Part shown: positions 1-9,424 of the stretch, piece after piece | Layout of the letters: each line of letters starts with the position of its first letter | How positions within the stretch are numbered: position 1 is the first letter of the stretch | Source: Campylobacteraceae bacterium | Lineage (GTDB): Bacteria > Campylobacterota > Campylobacteria > Campylobacterales > Sulfurovaceae | Reading direction: 5' to 3' | NCBI GenBank assembly: GCA_027036015.1 | Contig: JALVTH010000051.1 | Location: forward strand, 1-64,000 | DNA length: 64,000 nucleotides | Made by a program: the position numbers and the translations under genes | Notes under the pieces: generated by a model | Seen by the model: only the letters and a program-made list of their open reading frames with translations | Databases searched by the model: none | What the model was told of the DNA's origin: nothing

Positions 1-106
1 GCATAGAGAGAACATCTTATTTCTCTTCAAAAAATTATTGATACATTTAAAAAAATCAATTCAAAAAAGTATCTTTGTTTACTAAAATGAGTTTGGAATA
101 GATGTA

Positions 107-301
107 ATGAAAAAGCATAATACAAAAGAGTTGGCTTTTTATATACTAAAAGAGATGAAAATAATGGGATTTACAATGCACAAAGCTGCTTCTAATTTTA
201 CTATGCAAGCTCAAAAAAAAGATATGAAAAAAACCTTACAAGCTTTATCAAAACTTACTCAAAATTGTATTGCGTGTCATCAAACTTTTAAACTTAAATA
301 A
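107..301 (+). pseudogene. C-terminal remnant of a cytochrome c-like protein (single CxxCH)
   Basis: ORF ends ...LTQNCIACHQTFKLK (CIACH heme motif near the C-terminus, as in class II-like cytochromes). An in-frame stop lies just upstream and a plausible N-terminal continuation is in another frame. Confidence 0.45.
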
Positions 302-306
302 GAAAA

Positions 307-323
307 GCCCCAAAAGAAGGGGC
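307..323 (-). terminator. Rho-independent terminator of the repeat lipoprotein gene
   Basis: GCCCC-N7-GGGGC stem followed on the minus strand by TTTTCTTATTT. Confidence 0.7.
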
Positions 324-330
324 AAAGCAA

Positions 331-1167
331 TTAGTGAATAACTCTTCTACAGTTAACTCTTTGCCATGTATAGTATGCATTTGATACTTTGATTTTTTTC
401 GTAATTGTTGTATATTTTGGTGGAATTTTAACTGGAACTGTTTTTGGTGGCTCTACCATTACTTTAACTCTTACAGTTTTATAAAGTGGTGGAATAGGCA
501 CTTTTACTGTTTCAGCTGGTTTTACAAGAACTCTTTTTGTAATTGTTTTATATTGTGCTGGAATTACAATTTTTTTCGTTTGAGCTGGTTTTACAACAAT
601 TCTTTTTCTAATAATTTTATATTTTGGTGGAACTTTTACCAAACAAGCAACTCCGTTTACTTTAGCTCCGTTTGGTAGTGGAGAAGTTACGCCTACCCCT
701 TTTCTCCATTCAGTCGTTGCTGGTCTAACAAGTACTTTTTCTGTTACATATTTATGAACATCTGGAATTGTAACTAATTTATAAGTTTCAGGTTTAACTA
801 AAACTTTTTCAGTTACAGTTTTATATACTGGTGGCTTACATACTAATTTATATCCACCTTCTCTAACAAGCTTTTTAACAGTTTTGTAAGCATATTTAGC
901 TGGGATTACTTTGTAGTGTTCTCCACCTTGATCAGCTAAAACTTTTTCTGTTACAGTTTTATATTTTGCTGGGATTAAAACTTTTGCATAACACTCACCT
1001 GGTTTTGCATTTGGTGGATAAAGTCCCAAATCAGATGGATTTGCAGCTTTTACTTGAGTTGTTTTGCCACCTGCAGCACCATTTGCAGCAGCAGCTTGTT
1101 GCGTACAACCGCTAAATCCTAATGCTAATGCTACAGCAGAAGCAACTAAAAGTCCTTTTTTGTTCAT
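331..1167 (-). CDS. Secreted lipoprotein built of degenerate YKTVTEKVLVKPA-type repeats
   Basis: Lipoprotein signal MNKKGLLVASAVALALGFSGC; about 8 repeats of [IV]P[AP]xYKxxxxK[RK]VLVKPA pattern. Confidence 0.8.
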   Translation of the reverse strand: MNKKGLLVASAVALALGFSGCTQQAAAANGAAGGKTTQVKAANPSDLGLYPPNAKPGECYAKVLIPAKYKTVTEKVLADQGGEHYKVIPAKYAYKTVKKLVREGGYKLVCKPPVYKTVTEKVLVKPETYKLVTIPDVHKYVTEKVLVRPATTEWRKGVGVTSPLPNGAKVNGVACLVKVPPKYKIIRKRIVVKPAQTKKIVIPAQYKTITKRVLVKPAETVKVPIPPLYKTVRVKVMVEPPKTVPVKIPPKYTTITKKIKVSNAYYTWQRVNCRRVIH

Positions 1168-1214
1168 TAAAAACTCCTTGTTGAATTAATCTTTTTAAAG
1201 ATTGTGTTTATCAA

Positions 1215-1290
1215 GTCGCTACCCCCATGATAATCCACACACAAATCTTTTTTAAAGACTTTAGTGTGGATTAGTTTTGGGGTTAGCGAC
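1215..1290 (-). ncRNA. Long stem-loop in the 5' leader of the lipoprotein gene
   Basis: GTCGCTaCCCC...TAATCCACAC / GTGTGGATTA...GGGGTTAGCGAC arms, beginning a few nt after a TATAAT box (minus strand, 1309-1304). Confidence 0.65.
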
Positions 1291-1303
1291 TCCAACAGTT
1301 AGC

Positions 1304-1309
1304 ATTATA
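1304..1309 (-). promoter_or_regulatory. -10 box of the lipoprotein gene promoter
   Basis: TATAAT on the minus strand, upstream of the leader hairpin. Confidence 0.5.
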
Positions 1310-1440
1310 TTCCAACTTGCCTTGCAATTAACTAAAAAATAGCAAATTGAAATATCTTGCTAAATTTCACAGTTAATATTTTACAACAATTATTAATTAA
1401 ATGTCAAGAAAGCTTTTTAGGGGACTTTGTGTAAGAAAAG

Positions 1441-1516
1441 TGGTGGCCGCAACAGGACTCGAACCTGTGACCACTACCATGTCAAGGTAGTGCTCTACCA
1501 ACTGAGCTATGCGACC
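1441..1516 (-). tRNA. tRNA-Val(GAC), CCA encoded
   Basis: Minus-strand GGTCGCA acceptor pairs with TGCGGCC+ACCA; anticodon loop TTGACAT; GGTTCGAGTCC T-arm. Confidence 0.95.
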
Positions 1517-1668
1517 ACATAGAGAGCAAAATTATAATCATTTTTCCTTAAGAAAAGTAAAGTCCCCTAAAAATGAAGTTAAAAACTGTAATTTTTTCAA
1601 TAACTTTTATTCTCAATTAATTTTGCTCTCATATTAGCTCAATTATAATATTGTTTTTTTCTACATAT

Positions 1669-2436
1669 TTATAACATATATGGAGGAATTGTTAAGGTCA
1701 CTTCTGCTTCAAAAACCTTAGAAACTCTCCCACCAAATCTATACTTTCCATTCTCATATTCGGCATATAACTCTTCACCACTTTTTGGAAGAATGGGCAT
1801 TACTTCTTTTGCCTTTCTTTCACTTAAAGCTTTTACAAATGATGCCATTATACCGGTACCACATGCCTCGGTCTCATCTTCTACACCGCGTTCATAGGTT
1901 CTTACTTTTAAATAATCATCTTCAATTTTATAGATATTTACATTTGCATTATACTTATGACGAAGCTCTCTTGCCATTTCTAAATCAAAATTTTCAATAT
2001 TTTTTACTTCTGTTACCAAATGTGGCACTCCAGTATCAATTAGCCACCAATTTTGATTATATTCGTTAATATCTTTAGCTAAAATTTTTGGTTCAAGCAT
2101 ATCAGTTACGACATAATCGCCATTAATTGTCGTTGTAATAACTCCAGCTCCCGTTAAAAATTCGGCTCTATTATTAATGCTAATTCCTCTCTCAATGGCA
2201 TAGTGTGAAACGGCTCTTGTAGCATTACCACACATTGTTGCCACGCTTCCATCGCTATTGTAAAACTCCCACTCAAAATCATATTGTGGATGGGGCACTA
2301 AAACCACCATCCCATCTGCCCCGACGCCTTTGTGTCGATCACAAAGCAGTTTTGCAAGCTCTCTTCTATCTTTTTTTTGGCTGTCATGAAAAATAATAAA
2401 ATCATTCCCACTTGCGTTATATTTTGTTACATGCAT
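1669..2436 (-). CDS. dapF: Diaminopimelate epimerase
   Basis: KYNASGNDFIIF, MCGNATRAVSHYA, EACGTGIMAS motifs. Confidence 0.95.
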   Translation of the reverse strand: MHVTKYNASGNDFIIFHDSQKKDRRELAKLLCDRHKGVGADGMVVLVPHPQYDFEWEFYNSDGSVATMCGNATRAVSHYAIERGISINNRAEFLTGAGVITTTINGDYVVTDMLEPKILAKDINEYNQNWWLIDTGVPHLVTEVKNIENFDLEMARELRHKYNANVNIYKIEDDYLKVRTYERGVEDETEACGTGIMASFVKALSERKAKEVMPILPKSGEELYAEYENGKYRFGGRVSKVFEAEVTLTIPPYML

Positions 2437-3017
2437 GATAAAATCTCTCCTTTAACTCTTTCACACTCATTTTGTAAATGTTTTAAATCGTAAATGTTTT
2501 CAATTAAAAAGGTAGCCTTTTGCTTTTTAAGCTCAATTGGAAGTTGAGCGTTAATTCTTAAAAGTGCCTCTTCTTTATTTAAATTATCTCTCTTCATTAA
2601 CCGCTTAAGCTGTAACTCTTTTGGGGCATAAACAACTAAAGTTTTCGTAAAATTTTTATAGGCTTTTTCTTTTTCAAAAAAGAGTGGAATGTCAATTAAA
2701 TAAGGCTTTTTAAAAGCTTCTTGCTTTTTTGCTTGAAGGATAATTTCTTCTTTTATTTTTGGATGAAGCAGTGCTTCAAGTTTAAGCCGCTCATCTTTTT
2801 TACTAAAAATGAGTTTTCCTAAAGCTTTTCTATCAACGACTCCATCTTTTACAAATGCTTTGCCAAAAAGCTCTTCTATCTCTTTTGCACTCTCTTGCAA
2901 CTTTTGATGTGCAATAGTATCTGCATCAATAATACGAAATCCAAGCAGTTTCATCAAAGCTGCAACGGTGCTTTTGCCTGTTGCAATGCCGCCAGTTAAA
3001 ACAATTCCATATTGCAT
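2427..3017 (-). CDS. coaE: Dephospho-CoA kinase
   Basis: GIVLTGGIATGKSTVA P-loop and family-typical DADTIAHQ / HPKI motifs. Confidence 0.95.
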   Translation of the reverse strand: MQYGIVLTGGIATGKSTVAALMKLLGFRIIDADTIAHQKLQESAKEIEELFGKAFVKDGVVDRKALGKLIFSKKDERLKLEALLHPKIKEEIILQAKKQEAFKKPYLIDIPLFFEKEKAYKNFTKTLVVYAPKELQLKRLMKRDNLNKEEALLRINAQLPIELKKQKATFLIENIYDLKHLQNECERVKGEILSCM

Positions 3018-3610
3018 TAGCGTTTAATTACTCCTAAATACTCTTTATAAATAAAGGTAGGAACACTAAAAGATGCTATTGCAATATCGCTATTATAATA
3101 AGCGTAACCATCAGTTAAATCTGCTCTTTGTAAATTAATATCTGCTGTAGGATGATAAAATCTACTTGCAAGCATCAAATACTCACTCACAACTAAATCA
3201 TCCTTAATGGCTTTATCATAACGATATGGCATAACAATTGGATAGATTTTTCCAGCAAGCATGAGTTCTTCTTTTGCTTTTTCTTTTTGAGTAATAATAT
3301 TACTCATGATAATTGAAACTACTCCCTTACTATCAAGCAATTTTGTTAACTCTATCCAAAACTCTTTATTATTGGTAAATTCATTGCTTCTTACAATTGC
3401 AACATCAAAATTTTTTGCTCCAAGTTTTTGTAACTCTTCAATTACATTAAATCCATCAAGATGAATAACTTCTTCAACTACTGAGTGTTTCTTTAATTCA
3501 TTTTGAATACGTTTAGCTCCATTAATAACTAAAACTCTTTTTGGATTAGCATGCGTGCAAATTGGAACATGCGTTAACATTTCACTTTGAATAAAATCTA
3601 AATTCTCCAT
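3017..3610 (-). CDS. speE: Spermidine synthase-like protein
   Basis: Short speE-like protein (MENLDFIQSEMLTHVPICTHANPKRVLVING), typical of Campylobacterota. Confidence 0.7.
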   Translation of the reverse strand: MENLDFIQSEMLTHVPICTHANPKRVLVINGAKRIQNELKKHSVVEEVIHLDGFNVIEELQKLGAKNFDVAIVRSNEFTNNKEFWIELTKLLDSKGVVSIIMSNIITQKEKAKEELMLAGKIYPIVMPYRYDKAIKDDLVVSEYLMLASRFYHPTADINLQRADLTDGYAYYNSDIAIASFSVPTFIYKEYLGVIKR

Positions 3611-3690
3611 AGCTTATCCTTATTATAATGCAAATTTATTTATTACTATAATTACTTTTATTTGAATTCATAAACATAGCAAAATATGCT

Positions 3691-4467
3691 TTAAATAATC
3701 TTAATCTCTTCTTCTAATTTTATTCCAAATGCTTCATAAACTCTTTTTTTAGCCAATTCTAGAAGTTTTATTGCCTCTTCAAAATTTCCTCCACCTAAAT
3801 TAACAAGGAAATTTGCGTGTATATTGCTAAACGCCATATTTCCTATTCGCTTGCCCTTAAGTCCCACTGCTTCAATTAAACGCCCTGCAAAATCTCCTTT
3901 TGGATTTTTAAACGCACTCCCTGCACTTGGCTCTTTTGGCTGATTGTTTCGTAACAGTAATAACTCATTTTTTAGCGCTTCATTGTAGCCTCTTTGGATT
4001 TTAAATCTTGCCTCAGTTGCAATTCCATTTAATTTTGCAAAGCGATAACCATACATGATTGCTTCTTTTTTTATCCACTTTCCATCAATTTTAATCGAAT
4101 CTAATATATTAAAAATTTCATACTGCTTTACTCCAGCATTCATTGCAAGCATTCCACCAAGCGTTCCTGGAAGTTTTGCGACAAATTCAAACCCCGCAAT
4201 ATCATTTTTTTTTGCAAAACTCAAAATTCTACCTGTTTTTGTTGCTGCTCCAATATAAAGAAAGTCATCTTCAATTTTTATAAAATCAAAATTTTTCCCA
4301 AGTATCTTTAATTTACCAGGATTTGGAGAAACAAGCAAGTTGTTTGCTCCACCAATTAAATAGCCAGGAGTTTGCGACTCTTCTTCACTCTCAATAACAT
4401 CAACCTCAACAACTGGACCAATTTTAATACTACTATATGTAGAAAAATCAATAATTCTTTTTTTCAT
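3691..4467 (-). CDS. murB: UDP-N-acetylenolpyruvoylglucosamine reductase
   Basis: GGANNLLV, GTLGGMLAMNAG, PSAGSAFKNP motifs. Confidence 0.95.
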   Translation of the reverse strand: MKKRIIDFSTYSSIKIGPVVEVDVIESEEESQTPGYLIGGANNLLVSPNPGKLKILGKNFDFIKIEDDFLYIGAATKTGRILSFAKKNDIAGFEFVAKLPGTLGGMLAMNAGVKQYEIFNILDSIKIDGKWIKKEAIMYGYRFAKLNGIATEARFKIQRGYNEALKNELLLLRNNQPKEPSAGSAFKNPKGDFAGRLIEAVGLKGKRIGNMAFSNIHANFLVNLGGGNFEEAIKLLELAKKRVYEAFGIKLEEEIKII

Positions 4468-4964
4468 GAACACCTATATAGATAAGCTAAAAATAACATC
4501 GAACCAACGCCAACTAATAAAATATTACCTCCAATATCATGCACCCAAAAAAATGCACCATCTCCAAACGCATTAACGACTAAAACAACAACAATTAATC
4601 GCACTAAATTAAAAAACATGAAAGCGACAAATCCCAATACTCCCCAAACAAATTTACAAAGAAGCGTTTTAGGATAAGCTAATACTCCAGCAAAATAGAT
4701 TAAAAAGGGCACCATTCCATTACACTCTGGCGTAATAACTACACGATATTTTGGATTAATAATAATTTCATACCCTTCTATTTTATTTGGTAAAATAGCT
4801 TGTAAAATATGCATAATAAGCTCTCTTAAAGCCCCATCGATTGCCTCGCCAATGGGAGAAAAACTCCAATACCTACCCCAATAAAAAAGCCCAAAAAGAG
4901 CCAAAAACCATAAAGGATAAAAAAGTAAAAAGCGCCTTGAAGCACTCATTGACACCCTACACAC
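4464..4964 (-). CDS. Exosortase/archaeosortase family protein
   Basis: Multi-TM; ECNGM (Cys), FNLVRL (Arg), FWVHDIGGN (His) match the exosortase catalytic triad layout. Confidence 0.8.
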   Translation of the reverse strand: MCRVSMSASRRFLLFYPLWFLALFGLFYWGRYWSFSPIGEAIDGALRELIMHILQAILPNKIEGYEIIINPKYRVVITPECNGMVPFLIYFAGVLAYPKTLLCKFVWGVLGFVAFMFFNLVRLIVVVLVVNAFGDGAFFWVHDIGGNILLVGVGSMLFLAYLYRCS

Positions 4965-7318
4965 TCAATACTTCTATCTTCAACAAAGCGCTCTTCAAGC
5001 GCTTCTGGAGATTGTGAACGCAAGTAGTATGTTGCTTTTAATCCAAGTTTCCAAGCAAGCATATAAATTTCATTCAAATATCTTCCACTTGCTTTATCAA
5101 GACGAATAAAGATATTAAGGCTTTGTCCTTGATCAATCCATTTTTGTCTAATTGCTGCTGCTTTAACAAGCACTCTTTGATCTAAATCGTAACTACTTAC
5201 ATAATATGGCCAAGTATCAGCACTGATATTTGGCACGGTTACTGGAATTTCTCCACTTAAGTTTACTTCATACCATTTGCGTTTAAATACTGGCTCAATT
5301 GCTTGCGTAGTTCCTGTTAAAATAGAAATGGAGCTTGTTGGCGCAATTGCCATTAAATAACCATTTCGCATTCCATCTTTTTTGACTTTCTCTTTTAGTG
5401 CTGCCCAATCGTGTTTATATCCAAAAAGCCCTCCTCTATCAACCAATTTACACGCCTCTTCGTTTGCTTTATCAATTGGAAAGATTCCTTTACTCCAATC
5501 AGACCCCTCGAAAAGAGGGTATTTGCCTTTTTCTAAGGCTAAATCGCTTGATGATTTAATAGCATAATAGCTAATTGATTCCATTATCTCATCAATTTTT
5601 CTAAAATGCTCATCACTACCCCACTCAATTTTAGCCTCTGCAAGCATTTGTGCTTCACCCATTACACCAAGCCCAATTGCTCTTGTTTTTAAATTTGTTT
5701 TTTTCACTTTCCCAAGTGGATAGAAATTTAAATCAATCACATTATCAAGCATTCTAATAGCAATTGGAACAACTCTTTTAATGTCTTCTTCACTATTTAT
5801 TTTTGAAAGATTAATACTTGCCAAGTTACAAACAGCCGTATCGCCATCAAATTTTTCTTTTTCTACAACAAAAATCTCTTTTCCATTTAAAGTATCTAAA
5901 GCTGTAATTTTTTTAGCTTTTTTTACAATCCCACTATCAACTTTTACATCTTCATCTTCTTCAAAAAGTTCATAACTTCCATCGTTAAAAATTACTTTTA
6001 TTTTATAATGATTTGGATTGGTATTTTGATATATCTCGGTACAAAGATTTGAGCTTCGAATAATACCTGCATGCTTATTTGGATTGGCTCTATTGGCATT
6101 GTCTTTAAAGGCTAAAAATGGGCTTCCCGTTTCAAAATAGTTTCTTAAAATCTCCTTCCAAAGTGCTTTTGCTGGCACTACCTCTTTAGTAATATCTTCT
6201 CTTTTTTCATACTCAAGATATTTTTTCTCAAACTCTTCTCCATAACACTCAGTTAAATCTTTTACTTCATATGGATCAAAAAGTGTCCACGTACTATCTT
6301 CTTGCACTCTTTTCATAAACAAATCGTTAATCCAAAGTGCTGGGAACAAATCGTGCGTTCTTCTTCGTTCTTCACCTGAGTTTTTCTTTAATTCCAAAAA
6401 GTCTCTCACATCAATATGCCAAGGTTCAATATAAACAGCAATTGCTCCTTTTCGAGTTCCCAGCTGATCAACCGCAATGGCAATATCATTTGTTATTTTT
6501 AAAAATGGCACAATCCCGCCAGCTGCATGTTTATGCCCATCAATGTAGCTCCCAAGTCCTCTTACTAAGCTCCAATCCCATCCAATTCCACCACCATATT
6601 TTGATAAAAGTGCCATCTCTTTATAACTATCAAAAATACCTTCGATATTATCTGGCGTTGAACCAATATAGCATGAACTTAGTTGATGGCGCGGTGTTCT
6701 TGCATTTGAAAGCGTAGGAGTTGCAAGCATCACTTCAAATTTAGAAATTAAATCATAAAATCTTTTTGCCCAATCTTGCGCATTAAATTCATTTTGCGCT
6801 AAAAACATAGCAATTGCCATAAACATATGCTGAGGCAATTCAATTGGCTCACCATTTTTATCTTTTAATAAATATCGATCATAAAGCGTTTTTAACCCTA
6901 AATAGGTAAATTGCAAGTCGCGCTCAGGCTTAATATAATCATTTAAATCATCTAAATCATACTTATCTTTTAATCCTGGAATAATTCTGCCTTCTTTTTC
7001 TCCTCTCTCAAAATAGTCTCTTAAATGCACATAGCCAGTAAAACCGCTTACTCTATGATAAATATCATAAAGAAAAAGTCGTGCTGCAACGTAAGTCCAA
7101 TTGGGTCTATCAACGTCAATTTTATCAATGGCCGTTTTTATTAATGTCTCTTGAATCTCTTTTGTTGTAATCATATCACGAAACTGCAATTTTGCATCAA
7201 CTTCAAGCTCACTTTGGCTTACGCCTTCAAGGCCAGCAACGGCTGCAGCGGTATATTTTTGAATTTTAGTAATGTCTAAGCTTTCAATCCTACCATTTCT
7301 TTTTACTACTCTAATCAT
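4946..7318 (-). CDS. nrdA: Ribonucleoside-diphosphate reductase alpha subunit (class I)
   Basis: ATP cone, SNLCTE, NLASINL, and the C-terminal CVGCQ redox pair; start at MIRVVKRNGR. Confidence 0.93.
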   Translation of the reverse strand: MIRVVKRNGRIESLDITKIQKYTAAAVAGLEGVSQSELEVDAKLQFRDMITTKEIQETLIKTAIDKIDVDRPNWTYVAARLFLYDIYHRVSGFTGYVHLRDYFERGEKEGRIIPGLKDKYDLDDLNDYIKPERDLQFTYLGLKTLYDRYLLKDKNGEPIELPQHMFMAIAMFLAQNEFNAQDWAKRFYDLISKFEVMLATPTLSNARTPRHQLSSCYIGSTPDNIEGIFDSYKEMALLSKYGGGIGWDWSLVRGLGSYIDGHKHAAGGIVPFLKITNDIAIAVDQLGTRKGAIAVYIEPWHIDVRDFLELKKNSGEERRRTHDLFPALWINDLFMKRVQEDSTWTLFDPYEVKDLTECYGEEFEKKYLEYEKREDITKEVVPAKALWKEILRNYFETGSPFLAFKDNANRANPNKHAGIIRSSNLCTEIYQNTNPNHYKIKVIFNDGSYELFEEDEDVKVDSGIVKKAKKITALDTLNGKEIFVVEKEKFDGDTAVCNLASINLSKINSEEDIKRVVPIAIRMLDNVIDLNFYPLGKVKKTNLKTRAIGLGVMGEAQMLAEAKIEWGSDEHFRKIDEIMESISYYAIKSSSDLALEKGKYPLFEGSDWSKGIFPIDKANEEACKLVDRGGLFGYKHDWAALKEKVKKDGMRNGYLMAIAPTSSISILTGTTQAIEPVFKRKWYEVNLSGEIPVTVPNISADTWPYYVSSYDLDQRVLVKAAAIRQKWIDQGQSLNIFIRLDKASGRYLNEIYMLAWKLGLKATYYLRSQSPEALEERFVEDRSIECVGCQ

Positions 7319-7525
7319 TACAACTCCATTTTTTGAGATAAACTTTATTAAATTATACAAAAAATATTATTTTGGCGTTGAATTTATTTCAAATCGCACT
7401 TTTTTTATTGTAGTCAAAATTCTTTAAAATTAGCCATTATGCGCTATTTGTAACGATTTGAAACAGATAAAAAATTTTTTGCAAATTTTTAAAAATTGCT
7501 ACAATTATATACATAAATTATTTTA

Positions 7526-7542
7526 ATTCCATTAAATGGAAT
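7526..7542. promoter_or_regulatory. 17-bp palindrome ATTCCATTaAATGGAAT upstream of HU
   Basis: Perfect 8-bp arms with a 1-nt centre. Confidence 0.4.
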
Positions 7543-7664
7543 ATTTTAAGAATAAGGATAATTTTTATTCATTAAAAGGAGATTTTTATTATGATAGAAT
7601 TTGTTAAATCAAAATAAGGCGCAAAGCACGCTATTTAGGGACATAAAAAAGAGGAGAAACAACA

Positions 7665-7937
7665 ATGAAAAAATCCGTTTTAATTAATCTTGTAGCACAA
7701 AAAACTGGTATCTCAAAAAAAGAGACCGAAGTTATTATCAATACGATGCTTGATACAATCGTAGATGCTCTAAAAAACAAAGAGCCAGTCTCTTTTTTAG
7801 GATTTGGAACATTTGAACCTGTCAAGAAAAATGCAAGAGACATTTATATTCCAGGAACAACCAAAAAAGTACACGTCAAAGAAAAATATAGTATTCGCTT
7901 CAAACCTGGCAAAACACTCAAAAAACAGATTCAATAA
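7665..7937 (+). CDS. hup: HU family DNA-binding protein
   Basis: MKKSVLINLVAQKTGISKKE...FKPGKTLK; RBS GAGGAG. Confidence 0.93.
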   Translation: MKKSVLINLVAQKTGISKKETEVIINTMLDTIVDALKNKEPVSFLGFGTFEPVKKNARDIYIPGTTKKVHVKEKYSIRFKPGKTLKKQIQ

Positions 7938-8055
7938 CTTCTAAGCCCTGCGTGGGCCCTCTACCTAAAGAAAATCTTGTAAAATTGCTTTTTTTAGATA
8001 TCTATTAGATAATTTTAGATACAATCTTGGCAAAAATTTTTTTAAGGATTATAAA

Positions 8056-9399
8056 GTGGAGACAAAAGTAGAACAACTTGATAGTATCAATTACAAAATT
8101 AGCGCAACTATTAACAAAGAAGATATTGACAAAGCATTTGACAAAATTGCTAAAGAGGCAAGTAAAACAGTTCAAGTTGATGGATTTAGAAAAGGAAAAG
8201 TACCTGTAAGTATCGTTAAAAAGCTTTTTAAAGATAAATTACTGCGCGATGCAAAATCACAAGCAATTCAAGATGCATTAAGTAAAGCATATAAAGAAGC
8301 GAATTTAAATCCGAATGAATTTTTAGGTGAACCTTTCTTTGAAAAATATGAAGAAAACGACGAAACAATTGAGCTTGAAATGATTGTTTCAAAAAGACCT
8401 GAGTTTGAGCTTGGCGATTATAGCGATTTAGTTCCAGAGTATGAAAAACCAACTGCAAGTGAAGAAGAGATTGAAAAAGAGTTGCAAGAGATTGCAAAAC
8501 AATATGCTAAACCGAAAAAAATTAAAGAAGATCGACCTTTACAAGAAGGAGATGTTGCCGTTTTTGATTTTAAAGGATATATTGATGGCGAAGAGTTTGA
8601 AGGTGGAAGTGCAACTAATTATGAATTAAAAATTGGCTCAAAGCAATTTATTGAAGGCTTTGAAGATCAAATGATTGGTATGAAAGCTGGAGAGAAAAAA
8701 CGCATTAAAGTAAAATTCCCGCAAAACTATCAAGCTGCCAACCTTGCTGGAAAAGAGGCTGAATTTGATATCACTTTACATGAAGTAAAAGAGTTTTTTA
8801 CTCCAAATATTGATGATGAATTGGCAAAACTTGCTCTTGGTAAACCTGATGCCTCATTAGATGAACTTAAAAAACATGCTAAAAAAATCGTAGAAGATAA
8901 CAAAGCAAGAAAACTTTATGAAGAAGAGTTAAAACCAAAAATTTTAGAAAACATTGTGAAAAAATATGATTTTGACTTACCTAAAAATATTGTTGAGCAA
9001 GAAATTGACAATTTAGCAAACCAAAAAGCACGAGAACTTAGCGAAGAAGAGCTAAAAGAGATTCGCGAAAATAAAGAGAAGCTTGATGAACTAAGAGAAT
9101 CTGTCCGCAAAGATGCTGAAGATAGTGTAAGAGCTACTTTTGTGGTTGATGCTTTAGCAAAAGCTGAAAAGGTAGAAGTTAGCGATGGAGAGATTAGCCA
9201 AGTACTCTATTATGAAGCACTCTTTAGTGGACAAGATCCACAAAAACTGATTGAATATTATCAACAAAACAACCTTATTCCGGTAGTAAAAATGGGTATT
9301 ACCGAAGATAAACTCTTTACAAAACTTTTAAAACTTTATGAAAATGAAGAAAACAAAGAAGAAAATAACAACTCAACAGAGCAAAAAGAGGAGAAATAA
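8056..9399 (+). CDS. tig: Trigger factor (GTG start)
   Basis: Ribosome-binding motif GFRKGKVP; PPIase domain. Confidence 0.96.
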   Translation: METKVEQLDSINYKISATINKEDIDKAFDKIAKEASKTVQVDGFRKGKVPVSIVKKLFKDKLLRDAKSQAIQDALSKAYKEANLNPNEFLGEPFFEKYEENDETIELEMIVSKRPEFELGDYSDLVPEYEKPTASEEEIEKELQEIAKQYAKPKKIKEDRPLQEGDVAVFDFKGYIDGEEFEGGSATNYELKIGSKQFIEGFEDQMIGMKAGEKKRIKVKFPQNYQAANLAGKEAEFDITLHEVKEFFTPNIDDELAKLALGKPDASLDELKKHAKKIVEDNKARKLYEEELKPKILENIVKKYDFDLPKNIVEQEIDNLANQKARELSEEELKEIRENKEKLDELRESVRKDAEDSVRATFVVDALAKAEKVEVSDGEISQVLYYEALFSGQDPQKLIEYYQQNNLIPVVKMGITEDKLFTKLLKLYENEENKEENNNSTEQKEEK

Positions 9400-9424
9400 T
9401 CCTTTTTTTGCTTAATTTTGGCAA

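Noticed and set aside
5780-6060. Possible mini-intein in NrdA (about 75-aa insert between LCTEIYQNT and TAVCNLASIN)
   Set aside because: No HN + nucleophile C-terminal splice motif or N-terminal intein block; more likely a lineage-specific NrdA insertion.
5781-6717. Plus-strand ORFs inside nrdA (and similar antisense ORFs elsewhere, e.g. 1785-2069, 8228-8497, 40188-40568)
   Set aside because: They lie wholly antisense or out of frame within strongly supported genes and show no coherent domains.
7938-8055. GCCC-tgcgt-GGGC hairpin after hup as a terminator
   Set aside because: Short stem without an adjacent U-tract; not convincing.
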